Shown piece by piece: positions 1 to 11,682 of a stretch of 64,000 nt of DNA. Numbering within the stretch: the first letter of the stretch is position 1; the number at the start of each line of letters is the position of its first letter. The notes below the pieces were generated by a model. That model saw only the letters and a program-made list of their open reading frames with translations. It had not been told where the DNA came from and ran no database searches. Both the position numbers and the translations under genes were made by a program. This DNA comes from Balamuthia mandrillaris (Eukaryota; Discosea; Longamoebia; Balamuthiidae): positions 129,001 to 193,000 of the forward strand of contig JAVKOQ010000036.1 in NCBI GenBank assembly GCA_031835245.1. The letters are read 5' to 3'.

Positions 1-1082
1 ATCCGACTCCTGCGTCCTCTTTGATGAGGAGGAGACCGCTTCGGCTAAGAGGCAACTTTGTGGCGGGCGCTCTGCCGTTGTTGCTATCTCGGACGGTCTC
101 TCTTCCGCCGCTTCCTCTACCTTTGGGACGTTCACATCCTACTCCCTCTCCACATCCTTCTCTTCTTTCGCCTTCTTCACAACCCTCTCTTTCTTCTTCT
201 TCTTCTTCTTCTTCTTCTTCTTCTTCTTCTTCTACTACTACTACTACTACTGAAGCTTCTCCAGTTCTTTCCGCTTCTGCTTCTGCTTCGCTTTCCTCGT
301 CCTCACCATCATCTCCTTCGTCATCACCATATTGTTCTCTTTCCTCTTCATCGTCGTCATCTTCACAAAGACAAAGACTACGACCTCCTCGACCGAGTCG
401 CAACCACAAAACAACAACAAAAGAAGAGCACTACACAGAAGAACAAAAACACAAAAACAGAGGAGAACGAGACGTGGAAGTGAAAGTCTTGTTGGAATAC
501 CAAGGAGATGCCAGCATGACCATTCGCACGGAGCTCCTCGTGAATGTGCCGGTACCCCGCTTCATCCGTTTGCCCTTGGAGCTCACCGTCTCTCAGTTTG
601 TGGCCTGTGGCGTGGCCGTTGTTTCTTTCCAAGAGGGACGAGCCACTTTACGTTTTGAGCGCGAAGAAGAAGATGAAGAAGAAGAGAAAGCAGAGCAAGG
701 AGAACAAACACACGTAAAGGGTTACGACGATGAAGAAATAGAAGATGATGAAGAGGAAGAAGAGGAAGAAGATGCAAAAGGGAGCAAGCGGTTCAGGAGA
801 AGGAAAAGAATGACGACGGGGCCGTTGAAGATGGTGAGAATGGACCTGTCCATCGGCGACGCCAACCAAGGCGTGTTGAAGAACGTGAAAAATCTGGAGG
901 ACTTCATATTGGAGCAGCTGCGAAAGAAGCTCAACGAGACGCTCGTTTCTCCCTCGTACATTGTTATTTACGAGGAGAAAGAAGGAGCAAAAGAAGAAGT
1001 GGCAGAGAAAGGGGGTGAAGATGATGCAAAATGGAAGCAACACCAAGGCCGTAAGCAAGCGCCTGGAGTTGCATTTGGGTGA
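1..1082 (+). CDS. MDM12-like SMP-domain protein (5' end outside window)
   Basis: This is the 3' part of a gene for a lipid-transfer protein resembling MDM12, the cytosolic subunit of the ERMES complex that tethers ER to mitochondria. The SMP-like part runs from about base 475 to 985. It has strands around PVPRFIRLPLELTVSQF and VACGVAVVSF, an acidic insertion (EEEDEEEE), then the hallmark end MDLSIGD...GVLKNVKNLEDFILEQL followed by LVSPSYIVIYE, the usual MDM12 C-terminal pattern. The Ser-rich reading of bases 190-300 in the same frame is probably intron, because it is a TTC/TAC microsatellite. A second frame starting at base 2 reads a plausible upstream exon (SDSCVLFDEEETASAK). The exact splice sites were not resolved. 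The family assignment rests on remembered SMP patterns. Confidence 0.6.
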   Translation, partial: PTPASSLMRRRPLRLRGNFVAGALPLLLSRTVSLPPLPLPLGRSHPTPSPHPSLLSPSSQPSLSSSSSSSSSSSSSSTTTTTTEASPVLSASASASLSSSSPSSPSSSPYCSLSSSSSSSSQRQRLRPPRPSRNHKTTTKEEHYTEEQKHKNRGERDVEVKVLLEYQGDASMTIRTELLVNVPVPRFIRLPLELTVSQFVACGVAVVSFQEGRATLRFEREEEDEEEEKAEQGEQTHVKGYDDEEIEDDEEEEEEEDAKGSKRFRRRKRMTTGPLKMVRMDLSIGDANQGVLKNVKNLEDFILEQLRKKLNETLVSPSYIVIYEEKEGAKEEVAEKGGEDDAKWKQHQGRKQAPGVAFG

Positions 1083-1322
1083 CTAAGTTGGTACGCCCTC
1101 TTTGTGGTTTTAGGTTGGCTCGTTCGAACTTAACGCCTCATAGTTTGAACATCGTAACAGAGCCCTGGTATGGTTACATCAGAGGAGGAAGAAGGAAAAA
1201 AAAACAAGAAGACAAAGCTAGCGCAGAACTCTCAAGAGGATAACAACGTGAGGAAAGAGAACGAAAGACTGGTTCATCAAAAGGACAAGTCACTATACTG
1301 ATAGCTGAATATAAACTTACTT
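1083..1322. other. Intergenic, convergent gene ends
   Basis: This gap of about 240 bases lies between the stop of the MDM12-like gene (+) and the stop of the LRR gene (-). It is A-rich and shows no convincing open frame or RNA gene. It presumably holds both polyadenylation regions. Confidence 0.5.
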
Positions 1323-3507
1323 CTATTCGCGGAGATGCCGTTCGAGACTTCTTGCCCGTTCATAAAGCGCACGAAGAGGTTTACGCTAACAAACATATTT
1401 TTTAGCGCATAGCCCAAACGAAAACAAACAAAAAAAAAACAATAGAAGTACCTTGGACTCTAAGCAAGCTTGTATCAGCTCGAGCTTCCAAAGTTTCGGA
1501 CAAGCATTCCTCAAACGTTCAAACACCACTTCGTCCGCCTCCTCGCTTGTCATCTCGGATGGGATCACATCCTCCTCCGCCAAAGACTGCATCCAACGAG
1601 GGTGAGCCAAAGCCAACAACTCCACGTCCACTCTGAGAGTCAACAGCCCATTTGCTCGCTCTAGGATGTGCCACAAGGCTTGATAATGAGGAAGATGACT
1701 GATGAAGAGAATGCGTTGTGGTTTCTCGCTCTCTTCTTCTTCTTCTTCATCTTCATCTTCTTCTTCATCACTGCCAGATGATGAGCCATCGTCGTCGTCA
1801 TCACCATCGATTGCAGGAAGTGTTTGTATGGAGAGAGTTTGTAGTTGGGGAAGAGAAGAAAGCAGTTCGAGATGAAAGACGTCTTTTGCCCCTCCATCTT
1901 TGTCTTCTTCAGTTGTCAGTTCGTTGCCGTTATAGTGAACAAACTTTCGTAGGAGTTGTTGATAGATGTGCTGTTTGCGTTCATCGTCTTCATCTTCTTC
2001 TGGTGGTGGTACAGCAAGCCAGAACACCAGTTGAACAAGTGCTGGAAGATTAAGAGTCACGTTGTTTAGCCTGTGGGACTTGCGTTGTTAATGGTAGAAG
2101 AGAAGAGACAGTCGGACTTAAACATTAAAAAAACGAACCTCGGAGCGATGTCCACGTGAAGGCTTTGCAACTTGGGGCAATCCAAACGAAGCACTTGCAG
2201 GAATTCCATGTCGTACAGCTTGAATGTGCGAAGGTTGGGACAGGACAAGCTCAACTCCACCACGTGCCACGTTCGTTCCATGCTTAGGTGTTGCACAGAG
2301 ATTGGACAGCTCTATTATAATTAACAAAAAAACGAACACAAGTTAACACATGAGAATAAAAACAGACAAAAGATACGCTTTAGCGTAGATGCAGAACCTG
2401 AATGACGATGGCTTCTTCTGGCACAAGCGTTCTGCTGGCGGGTCCAGCGTAACCGCAGCTGTCATGTTGGCACCAAAGATCCACCAACGAAGGCACGTTG
2501 TTCTTTGAGCTATCGGACAGAGTGGTTAACGCATGCTCCGACATCAACGAGCAGTTGTCCAGTTGGATCTGGCACAAGTTGGGGCAATCAAGCTCAAACT
2601 CTACCAGCTGCAATGAAAGTAAATCAACGTGAAGGAGGACGAGGAGGAGAAGAAGCAGCAGAAGAGGAACATGAAGAAGAAGAAGAAGAAGAACAAGAAC
2701 AAGAAGAAGAACAGACCTTATGCCAATGGATCAATCGGATAGAACGGAGGGAGTGATGACGAAGACGAAAGCTGGTAAGGAAATGATTGTTAAAGCCGAT
2801 GAACTCAACAAGTTTCGGTGTGACTGTGCCTAAGGCTTCTATCCATGCTGTTGTAACTATTCTCATGAAGATAGATACCTTGTAAGCTGCATGGGTGGTG
2901 CATGAAGGAACAGAAGAGAGAAGAAAGGAGGGAGAGAGAACAGAGAATTGAAGAGGGCGGATCACAACAAGTAGAATAGAATAAATAAAGCACAGGAGAA
3001 AGAAGCACCATGATCAGTATTCATGATATTCAACGTAACCAAGTTCGCGAACTGGTTCAACACTATCGGCTCTGAGCTCTGGTACCCGTCAAACGTTACA
3101 TCAGTGGATTCGAGGCGCTGACACAGATGGGGATACAGCTCTCCGTCCTTGACATCCACAAAGTTTCCTGAAGCAAAGCAAAAGTGGGGTCTCTGTTGCA
3201 AAAACGTGTCTAAATATTTACACTATAAAGAGCACGTGTATTGAATGTTAGGAAACTAGCATGCCTCTAAAATACAAAATAAAGCAAACAAAAAAAATGA
3301 GAATGGTTTTTGTACCTCTTCGTCGGTGAAGTGGTGCTTTCTAGGGAGAGGATGTTGGGCCACCGAACGGACGGCGAGTGATCGCAACAGAGGGAACAGC
3401 CAACGCTTCGAGAGCTCCTCTAACATTTCTGGTAACAACTTTAAACGCCATTAATAATGTAAAGGGCGAGGAGGAGGAGGAGGAGGAGGAGGAGGGAGGA
3501 GGAGGAG

Positions 3508-3542
<35 letters not shown>

Positions 3543-6169
3543 AAGAGAAGAGAAAGCGAGCAGGAAGCGCACAGTATTGATATCAAGCTTTTGCAAAGTG
3601 GATCCATGCAAAAGCAGAGTCTTCCACAGGTCCAACTGTTACATAACAATAATAAGAAAAATAGCAAGAAAAACTGATCACATGGTGAACAAAGGAAGGT
3701 AGGACCTGCGCAGGTTCCATTCCAAAAGCAGTGCACGAGAACAAACGCAACTTTGGGCAGTTGATGTCGAATGCAACGCGTCGGGCATTTGTGATATAGA
3801 GCTTCTCCAAGCTCTTGGAATGAAGGGTAACGAAGGTCCCATCTACCAACGAAAGGCGCAACGTGCGAAGGTTGGGGCAAGATGGCCCAATTTCCTTTAT
3901 GACCTGTTCGTTTAGGCAAATATTGATACCTGCAGAAGGAGAGAGAGAGGAGTTTAGTACTTATTGGACGTGAAGTCTGCAAGAAGGAACAAGAAAGCCA
4001 ACACAAAGCACACAAGAAAAGAACAGCGAAAGAAGTTTTACTAACGGCCCCGCCTAATCCTAAACGCATGCAGACCAACGTTATTACGGAGGATGGAAAC
4101 AAAGCTCTCCCTTTGAGTGGGGATGTCGTTCATGCATTCAGCAGTGAAGGAACAGGAATCCATGCTGTAGCTGACCAGGTTTGTGCAACATCGAGCAATC
4201 GTGGGCAGCACGTGAGGTTGTAAGTCCACAAAATACAGGGAGAGCTTCGTGAGATTGCACAAACTAGGCTCCAACGGGTCGAAATAGTACTCAGCTCTTT
4301 TTGTTTTTCAAAAACCAAATAGTGTTTTTTTTGAGTGAAACAAAACGAACAAGTAAAAGGAGTTAAAGACTTACGACAAAGGGCCATCACAACTGCCCTC
4401 GTCCCACATGTATTCTCTAAGACAAGGGCTCTGCCTTAAGGCCAAGAGAACGTTTTTATATTCAGTACTGTCGATGGTGATTCGTTCGAGGGAGGGGCAA
4501 TGGGAAGCTAAGGCTGCCAGTTGATAGTCGGACAGTAACTCATTTGACAAATCCACAATTCTCAACTTGTTGCAATTCTACATAAGAAAGAACAGGTGCT
4601 TCCGTAAGTGCACAACGGGTGGAGAGGCGGAAGAAAAACAAGAAAGAAGACAGAAGAGCGAGCAGATGTACGGCAAACACATGAGCCAGCCCTTCAGGAT
4701 GACTGTTTGGCATTTCGGTTCGATCCATAAGTAATACTTCTAATTCATGAAGCTTGCCAAGATCTTGAAGAGAGAGGGAAGTGCATGGGAGGGAGAAAGA
4801 GAGATAGATTGAGAGGAGTAAGCAATATTATGAACCAAAGAGAAAGAGAGATAGAGTGGTAGAGAGGTGAAAGGAAAGAGATATGATCTACCGTCAATAA
4901 TACATTTGGTGAACTTCACATTGCATATGTCCAAGTGCTGCAACAAAGTACAATACTCCGCCGCCACTGTTATAGCGACACCACAGAGACAAAAGACGCA
5001 AACGAGAACAAAGCACGAATTAAAAGTGATGCAAAAAAACATTCGGAACGAACTACGAACGGTGGATGGTGGCAGAGTCTATGGGAACAAATGCCAAAGA
5101 CAACGAGGTAAGATTTGAACAATGGGCAAGAGAGCGTAAACCATTGTCCGTTAGATATTCGCAATCTTTTACCGAGAGCAACAGATAGATTACAACATGA
5201 GCGTTAATGAAGAAGAGAAGAGAAGAGAAGAGAAGAGAAGAGAAGAGAAGAGAAGAGAAGAGAAGAAGAAGAAAGAAGAAAGAGAAGAGAAGAGAAGAGA
5301 AGAGAAGAAGAGAAGAGAAGAGAAGAGAAGAAGAGAACGATGAAGAGAAGAGAAGAGAAGAGAAGAGAAGAAAGAAGAGAAGAGAAAGAAGAGAAGAGAA
5401 GAGAAGAGAAGAGAAGAGAAGAGAAGAGAAGAGAACGATGAAGAAGAACGATGAAGAGAAGAGAAGAGAACGATGAAGAGAAAGAAGAAGAGAAGAGAAG
5501 AGAAGAGAAGAGAAGAGAAGAGAAGAGAAGAGAAGAGAAGAGAAGAGAAGAGAAGAGAACGATGAAGAGAAGAGAAGAGAACGATGAAGAGAAGAGAAGA
5601 GAACGATGACGTGAAGAGAACGATGAAGAGAAGAGAACGACGAAGAGAAGAGAAACGGAAAAGGGTGACGAAGAATAAGTACGCGAAAGGTTGAGAGAGC
5701 ATAGTTGGGTGGTGCGAGCCCTCAAAATGGCGTCCACTTGCTCATCTAACAGCTGCCGGCACTCAGAAAGGTCCAAATGGATCGTCCGGACGGCGGTGGA
5801 GGCGAGGAGAGAAGGAGCCTCGGAGGATAAAGCGGCGGTGAGCAGAGAGGCGTCGAGAGCGGAGCGGTCGGAAAAGTCGAGATGGACCTGAGCGGGGCCG
5901 ACGAAGAGGTTGGAAGAAAACAAGCAAGGCAAGACCTCGGCCAGCCGGTTGCTCTGCGTCCAGTGCGAGAGGAGCCGTTCCAAAAGGTCCGGGAGAAGAA
6001 CGGTTTGGGGTTCCTCCTCGTGTTCTTGTTTTGCATTCGCAGCACCGTAAGAAGAAAGAAAGTCAGCAAAGGCGTCCATGCAGAGCCATTGTAAGGAAGG
6101 TATGGCGGCTTTTCTGTAGGTCGTCCATGTTGCCGGTGAGGGCGGCGATGAGGGTGGTACCGCTTCCAT
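1323..6169 (-). CDS. Large leucine-rich-repeat protein (AMN1/F-box-LRR type), about 15 exons
   Basis: The first exon (6169-5683) encodes helical segments (LLPDLLERLLSHW, VLPCLFSSNLFV) like the N-terminal part of ZYG11/F-box-LRR proteins, then the first repeats (VHLDFSDRS, TIHLDLSECRQLLD). It splices at 5683/5165 to give the continuous repeat LNLSHCEYLTDNGLRSLAHC. Later exons each carry one or two repeats of the AMN1 style: LASHCPSLERITI, CCTNLVSYSMDSCSF, INCPKLRLFSCTAF, LDCPNLCQIQLDNCSL, LSCPNLRTFKL, LDCPKLQSLHV, CPKLWKLELIQ. The last large exon (to ~1463) has an acidic insertion, and a short last exon ends RKPLRALYERARSLERHLRE at 1323. The start chosen is MEAVPPSSPPS at 6169; upstream codons lack ATG. 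LRRs of this type usually bind ubiquitylation substrates. No F-box is clearly visible, so the role is inferred. Confidence 0.72.
5207..5665. repeat. Intronic GA-rich compound satellite (GAAGA/AACGATGAAGAGAAGAG)
   Basis: This fills most of intron 1 (5166-5682) of the LRR gene. On the sense strand it is pure pyrimidine plus ATCG interruptions. Units are GAAGA 5-mers broken by longer blocks containing AACGATGAAGAG. The long Phe/Ser/Leu or Arg/Glu/Lys open frames across it are products of the repeat and not genes. Confidence 0.9.
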
Positions 6170-6533
6170 TCCGCGATTCCCTCCTTCCTGCTTCCCCAGC
6201 GTTACTGGCGGCAGGGCGGTCAAAGAGAAGAGACAGGACAGGAGAGAAGTCGACAAATATGTTTCGTGACGACACGCTATTTAGTGACGTAAGCGTAAAT
6301 ATCACAGGACGACATGACGCTGCCGACGTGGATCAGGAGTGCCGCCTGCTTTCATGGCTGAAACATTCGCTTCACCGATTGTTAATTCTTTCTCCTCCTC
6401 TCCTCTCCTCTCCTCTCGTCTCGTCTCGTCTGTCTCATCTCTCTGTCCCGGTCCATTTCTGTGGGAGAAGAACTCGCGAGTTGCCCGCTGCGCACATTTC
6501 GTTTTTTTCTGTTGAAAGGACGAAGACCCAAAA
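6170..6533. promoter_or_regulatory. Divergent promoter with GTCGAC and TGACGACACG elements
   Basis: This separates the start codons of the LRR gene (-) and the RING membrane protein (+). It contains GTCGACAAAT at 6249-6258 and TGACGACACG at 6267-6276, the two short elements that recur upstream of many genes in this window. A CTCCT/CTCGT-rich stretch follows at 6390-6430. The regulatory role is inferred from recurrence only. Confidence 0.5.
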
Positions 6534-8820
6534 ATGAAACAGCGACGCTGCTGTTTGCTTGTTGTGCTGTTTTTCGGTTTGACGGCGGTGGTGAGCACGT
6601 TGGCCAATAATGCAGAGCGCGTTGAAGAGGCGGAGCAGCAGAAGAGCGTCTCCATGCTCGCCGATCCTTCGGTTCGGTTCTTCTTTCTCCTGACGGCCCT
6701 CTCTCTTTGGGTTGGCTTGGTATACCTCGCGCCAGAGGTCTTCCTATCCTTATCCCTGCTTGGGGTGCTCCTCTCTTTCCTTGTCTTCCCTTCTCCTTCG
6801 CCTGCTCCTCCTCCTCCTTCTCCTCCTCCTCCTTCTCAGAGCGTTGCTCCTTCTGTCTCAAGAGAAGAAGAGGCGGCCACGACGAGTTTGACAAGAGCAA
6901 ACCGGGTCGTCGACGATTCCTTCTTCTATGACGACAGCTTCGACCGCCATAACCGCGCTATAACGCTCCTGGAACAAATCTTTTTGGTGATGGCAGCGGC
7001 CGTTGTGGTGCTCTGCTGCACCTGCTGTTGCTGTTGCTGCCTAAAGTGTTGCCCAGCGGCGACAACGCAGCGCCTGATAGCTCTGTCTGTCTTTCTCTTC
7101 TTCGTCATTCTTCTTGGTGGCAACAGCCACGACGACGACAACAACAACGACGGAGCCGAAGCGGAACAACAACAACTACGGCAAACAGGAAAAGAAGAAG
7201 GAGAGTGTAGACTTGAAGAAGAAGGAGGACAGGAAGAAGAAAGCGAAGCAAAAGGAGAAGGAGAGTTGAGCCTGACTCAGTTTTTGCTGACCATCGGAGG
7301 TGGGTTCATGTTCTTCGTTCTGCTGTTTGGATCGTGTCACACTAGGACGCCATACCTCTCGCACATTTGCATCTTCCTTGCTGCTCTTCTTCTTCTTTTC
7401 CTCTTTTATCCTGATTCTTCTCCTTCTTCACCTTCTTCATCTTCCATCAACATTACTGCCAACATCATAGACTATTCTCAGAACGTCTCGTGGTCTTCTT
7501 CGTTTTCGCTCTCCTCTTCTTCTTTGCTTTCTTCTCTGCCATCGCTTTCATCATTCTCATCGTTGAACGCTGTATTCCGGTGTTTTGCAGAGAGTGTTTC
7601 CTCGGAAGCTACGTTGAAGCAAGAACACGAACAACCTTCTGAAGAACGCGAACAGCAACTGCAACGAGTAAAAGAATTCTTCCACGAGACAGCTCCGCGT
7701 TGGATTCAACACAATCGTATGGTTATAGTCCTTCTTCTCGTTCTTCAACTGGCTTTTATCCAACGGCAAACAATCCGCAAGAGAAGAATGAAAGGAAGGG
7801 CAACCACAGTTCGACCTTCCTTCTTCCTCACTTTTCTAAGCGTAACACATCACACCATCCTCTTCGCATTCTTCCTCGTCTGCCTCGCCTTCTTCGTTGC
7901 TGACGTGCGTTTATCATGGCTGACGGATGGCGTGTCGTGCATTGTCCTAGCGGTTCAAAGGTGCATGACTCCTTTGGTCTTTCTGGCTTGCTTGCTTCGC
8001 ACTTTGGCTTTGTTGATAGAGAGCTGGCGTCAGCGTTTGGAAGAAAAGAAGCAGCAATTCCTGCCGTTTGGGTATTGGTACTTCGAAGCGGTTCTGATCT
8101 TTGTGTATTGGGAGTGTTACGCCATACTATCCCCCTTAAGCTGTATGTACTTTCTCCTTTGATCTTCATTTTCTTGTTCTTGTTCTTGTTCTTGTTCTTC
8201 TTTTTCTTCTTCTTTTTCTTCTTTATTCTCTTTGGTTCCTATTAGCCATTTCATTTTGCTTCACTAACCCTTTACAAACAAAAGCGTCTGTGGTGGCAAG
8301 CGGTCTTAGCCGGTTTGCTTTGCGACTGTACAGCACTTCGCATTTCGTTCGTTACTTTGATCCTTCATTACAAGTCGCAGCTACCCTAATCTCGGCACTT
8401 GTAAACCACTTCCTTTGCTCCTCTCCGTCTTCGTCTTCTCCTTCATCTCCTTTTGAAGAGCCACAAATGGCATCAACTGATGCATCGTCACCATCTTATT
8501 CGTCATCTCCTTACGAACCAGCCTCTTATCTAACCTACCTTGCAGCTATTGTGTTGCTATTGTTGCCTTCCATGATGTTGCGGATAGCTAAAGACGACCA
8601 CAACGCAAAAGAAAAGCGTGGCCAAAGCGAACAGAGTTCCTTTTTCAAGCACCAAGAAGATGAGAACATCTGTAAAATATGCTTCGAGGAGCCCATCAAA
8701 TGCGTTTTCTTGTACGTCCTCTCTTCACTCCTCTGCGCCGATACTCTCTTATCTTTGCTCTCCCTCCGCCTCTCTCTTCCCCGCTTTGCTGCTCCTCTAC
8801 TTCTCTTTCATTTTCTCGCA

Positions 8821-8861
<41 letters not shown>

Positions 8862-9002
8862 TCGCTTTGCTCGTTTCTCATTTCGATTCTCCATAGGACA
8901 TGCGGTCATGCACTGACATGCATGCCATGCGGGAGAGGCTTGTCCCAATGTCCACTCTGCAGGCAACACATCACCAGACCCGTAGAAATGTTTAAAGCTT
9001 AA
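6534..9002 (+). CDS. Multispanning membrane RING-finger protein, probable E3 ubiquitin ligase
   Basis: Three exons are read: 6534-8142, 8285-8711 and 8897-9002. The protein begins with a signal-anchor-like segment (CLLVVLFFGLTAVV). It then has many hydrophobic spans (FFLLTALSLWVGLVYLAPEV, LIALSVFLFFVILL, FMFFVLLFGS, ICIFLAALLLLFLFY, MVIVLLLVLQLAF, ILFAFFLVCLAFFVADV, YLTYLAAIVLLLLP). Acidic, Ser-rich and Cys-rich loops (CCTCCCCCCLKCC) lie between them. Removing the last intron joins KICFEEPIKCVFL to TCGHALTCMPCGRGL and QCPLCRQHI, a complete C-terminal RING (CxxC...CxHxxxxCxxC...CxxC). This matches membrane E3 ligases that have a cytosolic C-terminal RING. Which membrane it sits in, and its substrates, cannot be told. 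Confidence 0.8.
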
Positions 9003-9045
9003 AACGTAGTTTGTCGTTTGTATATAAATATAATTGATAACTTAT

Positions 9046-11682
9046 TTATTCATTGTTGTTACTATTGTTTAACAGCTGCTTCCGCCGCTCTTCCCTCGTC
9101 CATAGTTTCACTTTCTTTTGTTGCTGTTTGCTCTCTCGTTCCTGCTCTCGTTCTTTCCTCTTTCTCTCCTTCTCCCGCTTTCTTTGCTCCCTCAACTCTT
9201 TCCGCCATTCCTTCTTCATCAGCCGCTCTTCCTTGGTTGGTTTCAAATAGTTTAGCCGCTTCAACGATGCTAACGCCAATCTTCTCCGCTCATCCATCAC
9301 CGATATATCTCCATGCTTCACTTCTTTTTCTTTGTCATTGTTTGCTGGATCGTCGTCATCATTTCCTTTCGCATCGCTCTCCCCTTCTTCTTCATCTTGA
9401 TCCTCGTCATCAAACGAATGTCCGCCATAAACCCTTTTTCTTGCTGCTTCTGCCATTTTCCTGATTTCTTCTTCCTTTGCTGTTTCGGGTGACAGTTCTA
9501 CTCTTTCTGTTCGTTGAGGAGAGGGAAGAGAAAGCAGAGTAGGAGGAGGAAGAAATGAAGGTGGTTCTGCTTTTCGTGCGGAGGAAGCCTTGTTTGAAGT
9601 TACTCTGTTGCGTCGTTTTTTTAGTCGGTTGTTTCTTTTTAGTTCGCGTATTTGCAAGCGCTGTTGTCGTCGTTCTTCTCGCAACACCTTTCGCTTCTGT
9701 CTTCGCTCTTCTTTTAGCTGCCTGACTTTTGGTTTTCCATTCTTTTTATCTTGCTCTTTTGTCCCTTCTTCACTCTCTCTTTGCTCTTGTCGCTTCAATG
9801 CATCCGCAACGAGTTCCAACCCAAGCTCCTTCAAGTAATCAAACCCTCCGATGCGCATACCGAAAATTGCAGGTACGTGCTGGTTATTGTTCTTTGCATT
9901 TTCACTGTTATTCTTTGCCGACTCTGTTCTCTCTACGAAGGTTTTAGCTTTTTCTTCTCGTTTCGTAGATTCTTTCTGTCGTGGCGTGGAACTGGAGGAG
10001 AGTTTTACGGTATGCGGTACGTTCGTCTTGGTCAAGTTGGAAAGAGGCGAAAAGGAAGACGTTAGATAAGGGCTAGCGGTAGTAAAAGGGAGAGGAGAAG
10101 AAGGAGAATTGATGAGGTAATGCGGCTGAGAGCTTCGGTTCGATTGTGTGTTGTTCGAGACGTGGTTTATCTGTGGCTTGGTTTTTTGTTGTGGGAGAAG
10201 TAGTTGGTGAGGTGTTTGTGGTTCTGCTGGTGTTGGTGTTTGTGGTTGTGATTGCGATGGGCGTTGGGTGGAAACCGAGGGAGAGGCAACAGAGGAAGAA
10301 GCCGTAAGGGCATTGGTATAACACAAGGCCAACAGGTGGCGGACGAGATGGAGGATCTTCTCGTGCTGGGCAGGGTCGGTGTGCTGAAGAACTGAGAGCA
10401 TATCGTGTTGGGAGGAGAGGTTTTTGAGGAGTTGCAGGAGCTCGACTTGGCTGGAGAGTGTCTCTGGGTGCACGGCCTCCTGCAACAGCGAGGCAAGAGA
10501 TTCTGTCTGGGATGACAATGATTGAAGAAGTTGGTGTGGCGGCTGTTGGGGCTGTGGTAATTCCTGTACTTGTTGTTGGTTCTGCAGTTGATCAGTGGTG
10601 CGGTGTTGTGGTTCTCCTGGGCTTTGGCGAACATGCTGAGGTTGTGGCTGCAACACTTCTTGACGTTCATATTGCTGGGTTTGGAGCGTCAATTTTTTTT
10701 GTAGCTGTTGCTCTAGCGACTTTTGCAGTTGTTGCTCCTGCAAGTATCGTAGTTGTACTTGTCGCTGTTCTTCCCATCGTTTCAGCAATTCACTTTCTTT
10801 CATTTGACGCTCTCGCTCTTCCTCCTGTTCTTTCACCCTTCTTTGTTCCTCCTGCAGCTGATGTAGGCGTTGTAGTTGCAAGAGCTGTTGCTGCTGTTGG
10901 CATTGGACCTTAAGTTGCTGCAGCACTTCCATTTGCTTCAAGAAAGCGGCTTGTGTTTGTGCCTGTACCTTTTGCTGGAGCACCTGCTCCTGCTGCTTTT
11001 GGTCATTGATGAGGCAAAGCAACTCCTGCACAAGCGGTTGCTGGTCTGAAGCGTCCACTTGGCGTTCTTGCTCCCGCCCAACCCCCACAGCTCTTGTCCA
11101 CATCGGTGAAGAGGTGTTACCATTTGTTGCGGCAGGGTTGTTGTTGGTAGCATTGGGGAGGTTTCTGGCTAAGGATAGAGGTGGCTGTTTAGGTCGTTGT
11201 TGTGACACCGTTGGTGATAAATGAGGCTGGTTTGTTTTTTGTTGCTGTGATGGTGTTTGCTTTTGCTGTGGTTGAGGCTGTGTGGGATTTGTTTGTCTTG
11301 GCAAACGTAGGGGAAGAGGAGATGCAGTAGTGGGAATGCTGCCAGTTGCTCCCGTCGTTCTTGTTGCTGTCGCTCCTTCGGCTATCGTTGCTGGAGAGTA
11401 GACGAGCGTGCCGCCAATGACAGGAGGTGATGGGTTGGAGGACAAGGCAGCCAGAGCGGAGAAGGAAAGAGCAAGGTTATTGGCTGGCGCGATACGGCGG
11501 ATGGTGCTTGGTCGAGGCGGGCGCACTCCATCACGACCTTCAACCAACCAAGAAGAAGAAAAAGTTGTTCGTAAGTTCATGAAAACGAAAAAAGAAAAGT
11601 TCCTTTTTTTGCTTTTACCTAACTGCTTTCTTAAGGCGGGAGCCTGAGCAGCGGACGTGGTTACGCTGGTGCTTGTTGCCAT
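9046..11682 (-). CDS. Gln-rich coiled-coil protein with basic C-terminus, unknown function
   Basis: I do not recognise this family. The predicted product has a Ser/Thr/Pro-rich N-terminal third, a long Gln-rich coiled coil (for example LQQLKVQCQQQQQLLQLQRL), a Pro/Gln/Ser linker, and a C-terminal half with highly charged helices (KEERRQKRKVLREERRQQRL). It ends with a compact motif LKRLNYLKPTKEERLMKKEW followed by Arg/Glu/Lys repeats. Such composition is common in nuclear or RNP-associated proteins, but that is only an impression. An 81-base in-frame segment (about 11538-11618) has a GTAAAAG donor, a pyrimidine tract and an AG acceptor, so it is likely an intron. Removing it joins LRKQLG to RDGVRPPRPS. 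Confidence 0.65.
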   Translation of the reverse strand: MATSTSVTTSAAQAPALRKQLGKSKKRNFSFFVFMNLRTTFSSSWLVEGRDGVRPPRPSTIRRIAPANNLALSFSALAALSSNPSPPVIGGTLVYSPATIAEGATATRTTGATGSIPTTASPLPLRLPRQTNPTQPQPQQKQTPSQQQKTNQPHLSPTVSQQRPKQPPLSLARNLPNATNNNPAATNGNTSSPMWTRAVGVGREQERQVDASDQQPLVQELLCLINDQKQQEQVLQQKVQAQTQAAFLKQMEVLQQLKVQCQQQQQLLQLQRLHQLQEEQRRVKEQEEERERQMKESELLKRWEEQRQVQLRYLQEQQLQKSLEQQLQKKLTLQTQQYERQEVLQPQPQHVRQSPGEPQHRTTDQLQNQQQVQELPQPQQPPHQLLQSLSSQTESLASLLQEAVHPETLSSQVELLQLLKNLSSQHDMLSVLQHTDPAQHEKILHLVRHLLALCYTNALTASSSVASPSVSTQRPSQSQPQTPTPAEPQTPHQLLLPQQKTKPQINHVSNNTQSNRSSQPHYLINSPSSPLPFTTASPYLTSSFSPLSNLTKTNVPHTVKLSSSSTPRQKESTKREEKAKTFVERTESAKNNSENAKNNNQHVPAIFGMRIGGFDYLKELGLELVADALKRQEQRESEEGTKEQDKKNGKPKVRQLKEERRQKRKVLREERRQQRLQIRELKRNNRLKKRRNRVTSNKASSARKAEPPSFLPPPTLLSLPSPQRTERVELSPETAKEEEIRKMAEAARKRVYGGHSFDDEDQDEEEGESDAKGNDDDDPANNDKEKEVKHGDISVMDERRRLALASLKRLNYLKPTKEERLMKKEWRKELREQRKREKERKRKEREQERESKQQQKKVKLWTREERRKQLLNNSNNNE

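Noticed and set aside
5190-6256. Long frames rich in Phe/Ser/Leu (-) or Lys/Arg/Glu (+) across the GA satellite
   Set aside because: They come from a simple repeat inside an intron of the LRR gene. The flanking exons join cleanly across it.
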